A DNA stretch of 13,329 bases, from assembly GCA_026395855.1 (NCBI GenBank), contig JAPLXX010000050.1, positions 1 to 13,329 on the forward strand, in the 5' to 3' direction. The notes beneath the pieces are model-generated. The model was not told the DNA's origin. It did not search any database and was given only the letters and a program-made list of their open reading frames with translations. A program made the translations under genes and the position numbers. The number at the start of each line of letters is the position of its first letter. Position 1 is the first letter of the stretch. Origin of the DNA: Candidatus Pacearchaeota archaeon (lineage in GTDB: Archaea > Nanobdellota > Nanobdellia > Pacearchaeales > GW2011-AR1). Below, in pieces: positions 5,605 through 13,201 of the stretch.

Positions 5605-7887
5605 ATGCCGGAAGAGGAAAAAGAAATTTATTCCCACGAAGTAAAAAGAGAAGGTGGAGAGGATATTCTTTATGTGAATTATCTAGGAGCGCCTTTTGTT
5701 CCAAGCATTGCAGACTCTCCCGAAGTCATGGCAAAAACAATGGACATTTTGATGGAGAATCCAAATGTTTCGCGGGTTGTTTTTATGCAGCAGAAAAATT
5801 ATAATTATGACCTGGAAGAAACTTCCCTTCTTCATGAAATTGCCCAACTTTACACTTTTTTTGTAAAGCAGGAAAAAATTCTTTCCAGGGAGAAAATCGG
5901 AAATGTTGAGCAGTTCTTTTCCCAGAGATATATCTCGCTTTTCACTTTTCTTTTGCTTCTAAGGCAGGATCCTTTGTCAGCATATGCAGAAATAAAAAAA
6001 ATTCTTATAAATGCGCGGCTTTTCCTGGAAAAGCTTAATTCAAAATACAAGATTGACCAGGCAGGTTATATAATTCTCCTTGAACGGATTGCTTCTTTGA
6101 TGGAAAATACTGTTCTTGTGCAGAAGGCAATGCCTTATCTTTCAGGCTATTCAAAAGGAGACAGGGAAATTTATTCAAGAATTTTCAGACCAGATGTTAT
6201 TCCTAATTTTACATTTACAAGATTGGTATCTGATTTGCCTGAAGATGCAGAAATAGTTGACCAGTATGAAATATCTGGCGAAAGTTATGATACATCTCTT
6301 GTTACAATACTCAGAAAAAAAGAAGAGCCTAAATTGATTTATCATATAATTCCCCCTGAAAATTCCCTCAGCGAGGATTATTCTGCATTGCTGAATACTG
6401 CACGGAAAGTTCTGATAGAGCATCAGCCAAAGGCAGAGGAATTCACAGACACAGAAAGAACACGGCAGGTTTTTTTTAATATTTCAAAAGATTTAATTCA
6501 GGATTTGGCGCAAAACAAAAAAATAAAAATTAATTATGCTGACCTGAATAAACTTGCAATTATTCTTGTCAGGCATACAATCGGCTTTGGCCTGATAGAA
6601 GTGCTGCTGCAGGATAAAAAACTCCAGGATATTTCTTTGAATGCACCTATATCTATGATTCCTGTATTTGTAAGGCATCAGGATTATGATGAATGCATTT
6701 CAAATATTCTTCCAAGCCAGGAAGATGTTGACTCCTGGGCTGCAAAATTCAGATTAATTTCGGGAAGACCTCTTGACGAGGCAAATCCAATTTTAGATAC
6801 TCAGCTTGAAATAGGAAAAATAAGGGCAAGAATAGCGATAATTCAGAGGCCCCTAAGTCCTGACGGCTTAGCATATGCCATAAGGCGTCATCGTGAAGAG
6901 CCCTGGACTTTACCATTATTTGTAAAAAACAGAATGATTAATCCTTTCACAGCAGGACTTTTGAGTTTTTTAATCGACGGCTCAAGAACTCTTCTGGTTG
7001 CAGGAACAAGAAGCTCTGGAAAAACATCTCTTCTTGGAAGTTTGATGCTTGAAATAATTCCTAAATACAGAATTATTGTTATAGAAGATTCTCTTGAACT
7101 GCCTGTTGAAGCTTTGCGAACCCTGAAATATGATATCTTAAGAATGAAAGTGAGAAGCGCTTTGCTGAAAACAACAACAGAAGTTTCTGCTGACGACGGA
7201 ATTCGAACAAGCCTTAGACTTGGTGACAGCTGTTTAATTATTGGGGAAGTCAGAAGCGTTGAAGCTCAGGCGCTTTATGAAGCAATGCGGGTCGGCGCTC
7301 TTGCAAATGTTGTTGCAGGAACTATTCACGGAGCAAGCCCTTATGCTGTTTTTGACAGGGTTGTTAATGATCTGGATATTCCTGCTACAAGCTTTAAGGC
7401 AACAGACATTATTGCTGTCGCAAATCCCATAAAAACAGCTGACGGACTTCATTCATGGAAAAGGCTGGTGCAGCTTTCTGAAGTCAGAAAACACTGGCAG
7501 AAAGATCCTCTTGAGGAAAAAGGTTTTGTTGACTTGCTGAATTACAATGTAGAAAAAGACGAGCTTGAGCCAACAGAAGATTTAATCAACGGTGACAGCG
7601 AGATAATAAAAGATATAGCTTCTAATGTCAAAGGATGGGCTGGAAACTGGGACGCTGTTTATGACAACATACTTCTGAGGGCAAAAATAAAAAAAGAGGT
7701 TGTGGCTGTTGCTGAGAAAATAAAAAATCCAAGAATTTTAGAGGCTAAGTTTAATACAGATGCAAACCATGCATTTCACAGGATATCTGACGAGATAAGG
7801 CAGGAAATCGGGCTTCCTGCAAGCGAAAGGGTATTTCCTGAATGGCAAAAGTGGCTAAATTCTGAAATTAAAAAGAAGAAGCTCTAA
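5605..7887 (+). CDS. Type IV filament / type II-IV secretion system ATPase (GspE/TadA/FlaI superfamily), 760 aa
   Basis: This is the hexameric motor that powers pilin extrusion. Motifs are in the expected order: Walker A GTRSSGKT (467-474), the Asp box VIEDSLELP (about 492-500), the atypical Walker B LIIGE (544-548), and the His box GTIHGAS (572-578, His575). The central domain (about 290-450) has LNKLAIILVRHTIGFGLIEVLL and RPLDEANPILDTQL, typical of archaeal GspE2-like ATPases. It is longer than FlaI (about 550 aa) because of an N-terminal extension (about 1-280) and a C-terminal region after about residue 610 that ends KKKKL. All catalytic residues appear intact. It is divergent from the coiled-coil genes and heads the run of plus-strand genes ending in TadC and pilin-like proteins, which supports a filament function. 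Confidence 0.95.
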   Translation: MPEEEKEIYSHEVKREGGEDILYVNYLGAPFVPSIADSPEVMAKTMDILMENPNVSRVVFMQQKNYNYDLEETSLLHEIAQLYTFFVKQEKILSREKIGNVEQFFSQRYISLFTFLLLLRQDPLSAYAEIKKILINARLFLEKLNSKYKIDQAGYIILLERIASLMENTVLVQKAMPYLSGYSKGDREIYSRIFRPDVIPNFTFTRLVSDLPEDAEIVDQYEISGESYDTSLVTILRKKEEPKLIYHIIPPENSLSEDYSALLNTARKVLIEHQPKAEEFTDTERTRQVFFNISKDLIQDLAQNKKIKINYADLNKLAIILVRHTIGFGLIEVLLQDKKLQDISLNAPISMIPVFVRHQDYDECISNILPSQEDVDSWAAKFRLISGRPLDEANPILDTQLEIGKIRARIAIIQRPLSPDGLAYAIRRHREEPWTLPLFVKNRMINPFTAGLLSFLIDGSRTLLVAGTRSSGKTSLLGSLMLEIIPKYRIIVIEDSLELPVEALRTLKYDILRMKVRSALLKTTTEVSADDGIRTSLRLGDSCLIIGEVRSVEAQALYEAMRVGALANVVAGTIHGASPYAVFDRVVNDLDIPATSFKATDIIAVANPIKTADGLHSWKRLVQLSEVRKHWQKDPLEEKGFVDLLNYNVEKDELEPTEDLINGDSEIIKDIASNVKGWAGNWDAVYDNILLRAKIKKEVVAVAEKIKNPRILEAKFNTDANHAFHRISDEIRQEIGLPASERVFPEWQKWLNSEIKKKKL

Positions 7888-7950
7888 TTGTTATAAGGAA
7901 ATCAAGAAAAATCTATCTAATTGAAACCTCTAAAAGATAAATAATCCCAA

Positions 7951-7960
7951 AATTTATTAA
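7951..7960 (+). promoter_or_regulatory. TATA box of the flippase-like gene
   Basis: AATTTATTAA is centred about 27 nt before the ATG at 7983. The gene therefore probably has its own leaderless transcript even though it sits inside the filament locus. Confidence 0.5.
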
Positions 7961-7982
7961 GCAAATTTGATAAAATCTAATA

Positions 7983-8972
7983 ATGAAGACGCGCTGGAGA
8001 ATTATTTTTGGAGTGATATTTCTTATAGGCTTAATTTATATTCTGGGAAAAATAAACTTTTCAGAGGCTTATCAGATACTTCAAAACACAAAACCAAAAT
8101 TTTTGGTTCTGGCATTTGTTGCATATGCCCTTAGCATGATAATTTTCAGCTTAAGAGGCATGATTTCTGTCAGGAAAATCATTGAGCCTGATTTCTGGTT
8201 TTTTCTAAATACAACACTGGCAGGCTCTTTTGTAAATGTGGTTACGCCCGGAGCCCAGGTCGGAGGAGAACCAATTAGGGCGTATTATCTCGGCAAAAAA
8301 TACAGCAAGCCAAAGGCAAAAGTATTCGGCGCTGTTCTTGCAGACAGAATTATTCATGGATTGGTTTCTCTGTTTTTTGTAATTGCTTCTCTTTTGTTTA
8401 TTCTGACATACATACCTGTTTCAAGAGAAATGAAAATAATTTTTCAGACTATATTATTTTTCCTTCTTGCATTTTTGGCATTAATCTTTTTTTTGAATAT
8501 GAAAAGAACAAAATTTAATATTATAAAATTTCTGAAGAAAATAGGAATTGTAAAAAAGATAAATAACGGTTCTAAAATAGGGGGCGTTGAAAAGCATCTG
8601 GGGAATTTTACAACTTCATTCAAAAAAACATTTTTCAACAAAAAAACCCTGTTTTTCGGAATTTTATTTTCCTTTGCTGTCTGGTTGCTGGATTATCTCT
8701 CTGCTTATTTCTTGTTTTTATCCCTGGAAGTAAGAATAAGCTTTTTTTTGGTTATAGTTGTTACAAGCCTTGGAAGCCTTATCGGAGATCTTTCTCCTAC
8801 GCCAGGAGGCATAGGGCTTGTTGAAGGCTTTATGATATTTTTGTATTCTTTGGTAGGCATTAATCTTCCGACAGCGATAATAGTGTCTGTTTTAAGCAGG
8901 CTGATAGTATATTTCTTCTACCTTGTTGTAGGGTGGATAAGCTTGTTATACTTGGAGAAGACTCTCGGATAA
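7983..8972 (+). CDS. LPG-synthase-TM / UPF0104 flippase-like integral membrane protein (329 aa)
   Basis: About eight TMs span the protein. The family signatures are GAQVGGEPIRAYYLGKK (residues about 90-106) and SPTPGGIGLVEGFMIFLYSLVG (about 271-292), both hallmarks of PF03706 (LPG_synthase_TM; the membrane part of MprF, and YbhN- and AglD-type proteins). Members flip or translocate lipids, or act with lipid-linked glycans; archaeal AglD of Haloferax affects glycosylation. The length is typical of the stand-alone membrane domain, with no catalytic lysyl-transferase domain. Lying between the secretion ATPase and TadC it might support pilin glycosylation, but it has its own TATA box and could be an unrelated insertion in the locus. 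Confidence 0.9.
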   Translation: MKTRWRIIFGVIFLIGLIYILGKINFSEAYQILQNTKPKFLVLAFVAYALSMIIFSLRGMISVRKIIEPDFWFFLNTTLAGSFVNVVTPGAQVGGEPIRAYYLGKKYSKPKAKVFGAVLADRIIHGLVSLFFVIASLLFILTYIPVSREMKIIFQTILFFLLAFLALIFFLNMKRTKFNIIKFLKKIGIVKKINNGSKIGGVEKHLGNFTTSFKKTFFNKKTLFFGILFSFAVWLLDYLSAYFLFLSLEVRISFFLVIVVTSLGSLIGDLSPTPGGIGLVEGFMIFLYSLVGINLPTAIIVSVLSRLIVYFFYLVVGWISLLYLEKTLG

Positions 8973-9077
8973 ATATTTAATGCAGAAAATCTAGCGCTTA
9001 GGGTGATATTCAGCCTCTCAGTTGATATTATCTTAATAATTATTCAGCGAGTAAATAAAATATTAATTAAAAGTTAG

Positions 9078-9087
9078 ATTTATTAAT
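9078..9087 (+). promoter_or_regulatory. TATA box of the tadC-like gene
   Basis: ATTTATTAAT lies about 46 nt before the start codon, so the mRNA would carry a leader of roughly 20 nt, unlike most genes here. The 8973-9077 stretch holds no gene. Confidence 0.45.
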
Positions 9088-9119
9088 AACATTTCATTAT
9101 TTTTATCATCTATAAAAAC

Positions 9120-9125
9120 AGGTGA
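9120..9125 (+). promoter_or_regulatory. Shine-Dalgarno site of the tadC-like gene
   Basis: AGGTGA ends 3 nt before the ATG at 9129. It is the clearest archaeal ribosome binding site in the window, agrees with the upstream-placed TATA box, and confirms the start. Confidence 0.65.
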
Positions 9126-9128
9126 AAA

Positions 9129-11282
9129 ATGCGTTCTGAAAAAGATACAGAGGATATTATTCGGAAGTACAGGAACAAGATAGAAGGGCAAATAAAAACT
9201 TTTGAAAATAAAAAAATAGATTACAGCCAGGAATATAGAAAATTCAAGGATGAAATGTCGCCCGAGGTTTCAAAGTATGAAAGATGGGCAAAAAGCTTGG
9301 GAAATGTAATAAAGCTGAAGATTTCTGAAAAAGATTCTTTGAAAGTTAAAAAGCATCTTGATGCAGCGCATCTTGACTTAGAGCCATGGCAGCCAATGAC
9401 TCTGAGTGTCATGGCATTTCTCAGCGTTTTGTTTATAGGAATTTTATTTTCTCTGGCAGCACTTCTTATAACAGGGGTTTTTCCTGTGCTGTTCTTTTTC
9501 CTTGCAATTATTTTTTCTTTTTTCGTATTTTATTTTGTTCAGGGATATCCTGAAAGGCTTGCAAATTCCTGGAGGTTGAAAGCAAGCAGCCAGATGGTGC
9601 CTGCCATACTCTATATTGTTGTCTACATGCGCCATACGCCAAATCTTGAAAGAGCTGTTGCATTTGCTTCAGAGCATCTTGAATATCCTCTTGCTCTTGA
9701 TTTCAAAAAGGTTTTTTACAATGTCCAGATTGGAAAATTTTCCAGCATAAAAGAAAGCCTTGATAATTACCTGGAAACCTGGAGAGATTATTCAATAGAA
9801 TTCATTGAATCTTTTCATCTGATAGAAGGCAGCTTGTTTGAGCCTGACAATTCAAGAAGAATTGCAATGCTTGAAAAATCCCTGACAGTTGTCCTTGAAG
9901 GTGTTTATGAAAGAATGCTGAAATTCACCCATGAAGTCAAAAGCCCTTTGACAAATGTTTACATGCTCGGTGTTGTCCTTCCTACACTTGGCCTTGCTCT
10001 TCTTCCTCTTGCAACAGCAATGCTTGGAGGACTGCTGACATGGGTGCATGTATTTATTTTATTTAACCTGATAATTCCTTTTCTGGTTTTTTATCTGACA
10101 GATAAAGTTCTTTTTTTAAGGCCTGGCGGGCATGGAGATTCAACTCTTCTTGAAAGAAATCCTCTTTATCCAAAATATCAGAGCAAGGCACCGTATTTCA
10201 AGGCATTTATTTTAGTTCTGCCTTTGCTTATTATAGGACTTCTTCCATTTATATTTCAGTTCACACCAATTCCCAATGCTCTCGGATTGCAGAAAGATTA
10301 TACTTTTTCACAATTAGGACTTGGCTTTTTCGGAGATGACAAGGTTTTCGGATTTACAGAAGACAGTTCAGGTGTTTCAGGTCCATTAGGCGTTGGCGCT
10401 TTGCTGCTCAGCATGTTTATTCCTCTGGGAATTGCCTTATTTTTCGCGCTTGCTTACAAAGAAAAAACAGCTGAATTAATGGGTGAAAGAAAAAAGACAA
10501 ATCAGCTTGAAGAAGAATTTAATAATTCATTGTTCCAGCTTGGAAACAGGATTGGCAACGGTGTTCCTCCTGAAATTGCATTTGGAAAAATAGCAGAGTC
10601 TTCAAAAGGTCTGATGACAGAGGATTTTTTCACAAGAGTTAATTATAATATAAGACAGATGGGAATGAGTGTTGAAAAAGCGCTTTTTGATCCGACAAGA
10701 GGAGCTGTGATATATTATCCTTCTGATTTAATTGCAACAAGCATGAAAATACTTATAGAATCTTCAAAAAAAGGACTGCAGATAGCTGCTCTTAGTTTAA
10801 TGAGCATTTCAGAATATGTAAAAAACATAAAGAAAATAACTTTAAGACTTCAGGACATGCTGGCAGAAGTTATATCTGATATGAAGAGCAATATGTCTTT
10901 CCTTGCACCTCTTCTTTCAGGAGTTGTAGTCGGCTTAGCAGCGATGATAACAGCTATTCTTACTCGCTTGCACCTAAAAGAACTAAGCGGGCAGGGAGCT
11001 GAGTCTCTTGGAAATCTCGGAAGCATTGTAAATATCTTTGATGTTACAAAAATGATTCCCCCTTACTTTTTGCAGGTAATAATCGGAATTTATCTTATTG
11101 AAATAGTATTTATTCTTACAAGAGCTTTGGTTGTGATTGACTCTGGCGAGGACAAGCTTGAAAAGACAAATAAAACAGGAAAAAATCTCAAAAGCGCAAT
11201 GCTTCTTTATTTCATTACAGCATTTTTATCTGTGGTGGTTTTATTTATCCTGACATCAATAGTTGTCGGCGGGCTGCTTTAG
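9129..11282 (+). CDS. TadC/GspF/FlaJ-type filament platform protein with two T2SSF domains (717 aa)
   Basis: This is the inner-membrane platform partner of the ATPase. Residues 1-88 form a charged cytoplasmic N-terminus. TM pairs lie near 89-140, T2SSF domain 1 at about 153-270 (helical, including MRHTPNLERAVAFASEH and FIESFHLIEGSLFEP), and TMs at about 271-325. Two more TMs (about 356-378 and 419-442) flank a loop. T2SSF domain 2 covers about 458-588 (LFQLGNRIGNGVPPEIAFGKI, GMSVEKALFDPTRG), followed by TMs at about 590-613, 643-668 and 690-715. Nine or so TMs with two cytoplasmic T2SSF modules is the archaeal FlaJ/TadC plan. The RBS and leader differ from its neighbours. The short pilin-like gene starts 34 nt downstream, so they may share an mRNA. 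Confidence 0.93.
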   Translation: MRSEKDTEDIIRKYRNKIEGQIKTFENKKIDYSQEYRKFKDEMSPEVSKYERWAKSLGNVIKLKISEKDSLKVKKHLDAAHLDLEPWQPMTLSVMAFLSVLFIGILFSLAALLITGVFPVLFFFLAIIFSFFVFYFVQGYPERLANSWRLKASSQMVPAILYIVVYMRHTPNLERAVAFASEHLEYPLALDFKKVFYNVQIGKFSSIKESLDNYLETWRDYSIEFIESFHLIEGSLFEPDNSRRIAMLEKSLTVVLEGVYERMLKFTHEVKSPLTNVYMLGVVLPTLGLALLPLATAMLGGLLTWVHVFILFNLIIPFLVFYLTDKVLFLRPGGHGDSTLLERNPLYPKYQSKAPYFKAFILVLPLLIIGLLPFIFQFTPIPNALGLQKDYTFSQLGLGFFGDDKVFGFTEDSSGVSGPLGVGALLLSMFIPLGIALFFALAYKEKTAELMGERKKTNQLEEEFNNSLFQLGNRIGNGVPPEIAFGKIAESSKGLMTEDFFTRVNYNIRQMGMSVEKALFDPTRGAVIYYPSDLIATSMKILIESSKKGLQIAALSLMSISEYVKNIKKITLRLQDMLAEVISDMKSNMSFLAPLLSGVVVGLAAMITAILTRLHLKELSGQGAESLGNLGSIVNIFDVTKMIPPYFLQVIIGIYLIEIVFILTRALVVIDSGEDKLEKTNKTGKNLKSAMLLYFITAFLSVVVLFILTSIVVGGLL

Positions 11283-11316
11283 TTAACTTTATTAATTTGC
11301 TTTATTTTTCTTAAAT

Positions 11317-11475
11317 ATGGGGATTAAAAGATTAAATAAAAAAGGGATTGTATCTGATTATCTTCCATGGATATTAATAGCCGTGGCTGTTTTAGTGATT
11401 CTAATGGTAGCTATATTTATTTTGAAAGGCCAGGGAGTTTCTCTGATAGACAAATTAAAAAATCTTTTAGGATAA
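11317..11475 (+). CDS. Pilin-like small membrane protein (52 aa) with class III signal-peptide-like N-terminus
   Basis: The frame starts at ATG 11317 and ends at TAA 11473-11475. The N-terminus MGIKRLNKKG is basic and followed directly by IVSDYLPW and a hydrophobic helix (about residues 18-36), then a polar tail GQGVSLIDKLKNLLG. KKG|IV fits the archaeal prepilin peptidase rule (basic residue, G/A, then hydrophobic residues). The usual Glu at +5 is absent (Tyr15), with Asp14 at +4. After cleavage about 42 residues would remain, nearly all helix, so it would be a very short pilin or a scaffold peptide. It lies 34 nt after tadC, and the next start follows its stop by one base. Confidence 0.65.
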   Translation: MGIKRLNKKGIVSDYLPWILIAVAVLVILMVAIFILKGQGVSLIDKLKNLLG

Positions 11476-11476
11476 A

Positions 11477-11638
11477 ATGCTAACTATAGAACAGCTGATA
11501 AAAATAATCATAGGCACCTTGGTTTTTGTCGCAGTGGTTTTGGGAGTTTATCTCTTTTTTAAAAATTATGTTATAGATTTTTTTAAGAATTTAGGAGGGA
11601 ATGAGACAGCTAAATTAATGTTAAGTTTGATAAAATAA
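11477..11638 (+). CDS. Small single-TM protein (53 aa), similar to the 12204-12305 product
   Basis: ATG 11477 follows the previous stop by one base (TAA-A-ATG). The product starts MLTIEQLIKIIIG without a basic signal, continues as one hydrophobic helix to YLFFKNY (about residue 31), and ends with an amphipathic stretch FKNLGGNETAKLMLSLIK. Its first 30 residues match the 33-aa product downstream: (I/L)E(Q/D)LIK..I, then G(V/I)Y(L/F)(F/L). With no signal to process, it resembles a mature-form filament core helix or a small assembly factor. Tight coupling to the 52-aa gene suggests the two are made together. Confidence 0.65.
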   Translation: MLTIEQLIKIIIGTLVFVAVVLGVYLFFKNYVIDFFKNLGGNETAKLMLSLIK

Positions 11639-11688
11639 ACTTGGTGGTGCAGATGTTAATAGAAGAAAATAAATAAAAAAGTGTTAAT

Positions 11689-11699
11689 GTTTTAAACTA
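11689..11699 (+). promoter_or_regulatory. TATA-like element upstream of the 161-aa gene
   Basis: GTTTTAAACTA is centred about 28 nt before ATG 11722 and could start a leaderless mRNA for the minor-pilin-like genes. Nothing else was found in 11639-11688. Confidence 0.45.
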
Positions 11700-11721
11700 T
11701 AGCAAGTTATAAAATTAAAAG

Positions 11722-12207
11722 ATGGAATTTAAGGATAATTTAATCGATAGCAAAAGAGCATTTCTTCTGGCAGAAGAAACTCTAAAGATAATTGTAGCTG
11801 TAATTGCCATAGGTTTTCTGGTATTTTTTCTGGTTTCTCTTTATTTAAATTCTATAAATGCGCAAAATCTTGCAAAGGCTACAGCTTCACTTGGCAGAAT
11901 CAAAGAAGTTATTCAAAATCCTTTATCAACAGATGAAGTTGTATCAGATATCACACCTCCAGGATGGGTGATTTTCACCTTTATAGGAGAAAAAAAACCA
12001 AACTCCTGCGGAGGAGAAACCTGCCTGTGTATCTGTGAGAACATCAGGATAAATTTATTTGACAGGCAAATAAAAGAGTGTGATTCAGGAGGAGTTTGCG
12101 AGGTATTCGACAATCTGCAGGGATTTGATGAAATCAGTATAAAAAAACCATCAAGTTCAATTGAAATAATAAAATCAGAGGGAGTTATAAGCATCAGGGA
12201 AAAATGA
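11722..12207 (+). CDS. Exported cysteine-rich minor-pilin-like protein (161 aa)
   Basis: The N-terminus contains KRA|FLLAEET (residues 11-20): a basic pair, Ala as the cleavable residue, and Glu18 at +5. This is the classic type IV prepilin layout recognised by PibD/EppA. The hydrophobic helix at about 21-44 follows. The ectodomain has AKATASLGRIKEVIQ, then PPGWVIFTFIGEKKPNSC and a cysteine cluster CGGETCLCIC (C-x4-C-x-C-x-C), later C-x5-C (about residues 117-123). The even number of cysteines suggests disulfides outside the membrane. From memory, related proteins occur in DPANN pilus loci without known function. The downstream ATG overlaps its stop (ATGA). Confidence 0.8.
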   Translation: MEFKDNLIDSKRAFLLAEETLKIIVAVIAIGFLVFFLVSLYLNSINAQNLAKATASLGRIKEVIQNPLSTDEVVSDITPPGWVIFTFIGEKKPNSCGGETCLCICENIRINLFDRQIKECDSGGVCEVFDNLQGFDEISIKKPSSSIEIIKSEGVISIREK

Positions 12208-12305
12208 ATCTTGAAGATTTGATAAAGTATTTAATCTGGATAATCTTTTTTGCAGCAGCTTTGATTGGGATTTATTTTTTATTAAAAAAGTTCGGAATTA
12301 TGTAA
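12204..12305 (+). CDS. Small single-TM protein (33 aa), paralog of the 11477-11638 product
   Basis: The start ATG (12204) overlaps the preceding TGA by four bases, and the next gene begins one base after its TAA. The product MNLEDLIKYLIWIIFF continues as a single hydrophobic helix and ends KKFGIM. It has no signal sequence and almost no domain outside the membrane. Similarity to the 53-aa protein (LEDLIK against IEQLIK, GIYFLLKK against GVYLFFKN) and the same position directly after a pilin-like gene support a real coding sequence despite its length. Confidence 0.6.
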   Translation: MNLEDLIKYLIWIIFFAAALIGIYFLLKKFGIM

Positions 12306-12306
12306 C

Positions 12307-13200
12307 ATGAAAATTAAAGGCAAATCAGGAGAATTAACAACGCAGCAGCTGGTTATATTAATCGTTCTTATCGTAAGCTTTGTTATCATTCTTTTTTTGA
12401 TATTCAGGCTTGATTTGGGAAAAACAACAGATAGTGAAATCTGCAGAAACTCTGTTGTTACAAGGGGAAGTTCTGTTTTGCCGACAGAATCTGTGCCATT
12501 AAAATGCCAGCGCAGTTATTTATGCATAACCCAAGATGGAAACTGCGATTCTGTTCAATTGACTAATCCTGTTATTAAAAAAGTAAAAAATGAAGAAGAA
12601 ACCTATGCAATTTTATCCAAAGAGCTGGCAGATTGCTGGTGGATGTTTGGAGAAGGAGAAATAAATTATGTTGGCAGCGATATGACCAGTAAACTTTATT
12701 GTTCTATTTGCGCACAGGTTGCTTTTGATAACAGCATGAATGAGATTTTTTCAGAAGGGCAAATAGACAAAGAAAATATTTTCAGTTATATGCAAAATAA
12801 TAATGTTTCCGGAAAAGATGAAAAATACCTCTATTATTTGTATGATTTGAATAATTTAGAAGGATTAGAAGAAGGACTTAATCTTGGCTCTATAAATTTG
12901 GATAAGCAATATTATGTTATGATGGGAATTACAAGCGATGTTAGCAAATTAAAATGGGCTGCAGGAGCAGCTGTGCTTACTGTAGCTGGCGTTTTTTTCG
13001 CTCCGATTGCAGGAGGGGTATTTGCAATAGGGTGGGGAGCAGCAGCAGCTTCAGGAGTAGCTGGTGGAGGGATTGGAACACTTATTGCTTTTGCTAAAGA
13101 GGGAGGGTCTGGAAATCAGTATACCAGACCTTCAATAGTTGAAACAAATTCTCAGGAATTTGAGGGACTGGGATGTAAATCAATAACCACTTTATCTTAA
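12307..13200 (+). CDS. Exported cysteine-containing pilus-associated protein with C-terminal Gly/Ala hydrophobic segment (297 aa)
   Basis: A basic N-terminus (MKIKGKSG) precedes ELTTQQLVILIV and a hydrophobic helix to about residue 33, so it is anchored by its N-terminus like a pilin, although the cleavage site (G8|E9 or G5|K6) is uncertain. The ectodomain holds cysteines in SEICRNSV, VPLKCQRSYLC and GNC, then the striking ELADCWWMFGEGEINYVG (about residues 106-123) and LYCSICAQVAFD. From memory, the DCWWMFGEG block is conserved in a DPANN family of unknown function. Residues about 217-263 are a long Gly/Ala-rich hydrophobic stretch that could form a membrane hairpin. The tail contains a further cysteine (GLGCKS). 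It starts one base after the 33-aa gene. Confidence 0.8.
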   Translation: MKIKGKSGELTTQQLVILIVLIVSFVIILFLIFRLDLGKTTDSEICRNSVVTRGSSVLPTESVPLKCQRSYLCITQDGNCDSVQLTNPVIKKVKNEEETYAILSKELADCWWMFGEGEINYVGSDMTSKLYCSICAQVAFDNSMNEIFSEGQIDKENIFSYMQNNNVSGKDEKYLYYLYDLNNLEGLEEGLNLGSINLDKQYYVMMGITSDVSKLKWAAGAAVLTVAGVFFAPIAGGVFAIGWGAAAASGVAGGGIGTLIAFAKEGGSGNQYTRPSIVETNSQEFEGLGCKSITTLS

Positions 13201-13201
13201 A

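Noticed and set aside
7241..7432. 63-aa plus-strand frame inside the ATPase gene
   Set aside because: Overlaps the Walker B and His box coding region in another frame; a shadow.
8973..9077. Possible C/D-box small RNA between the flippase and tadC genes
   Set aside because: TGATATT repeats are present but no convincing C, D', C', D box set could be laid out.
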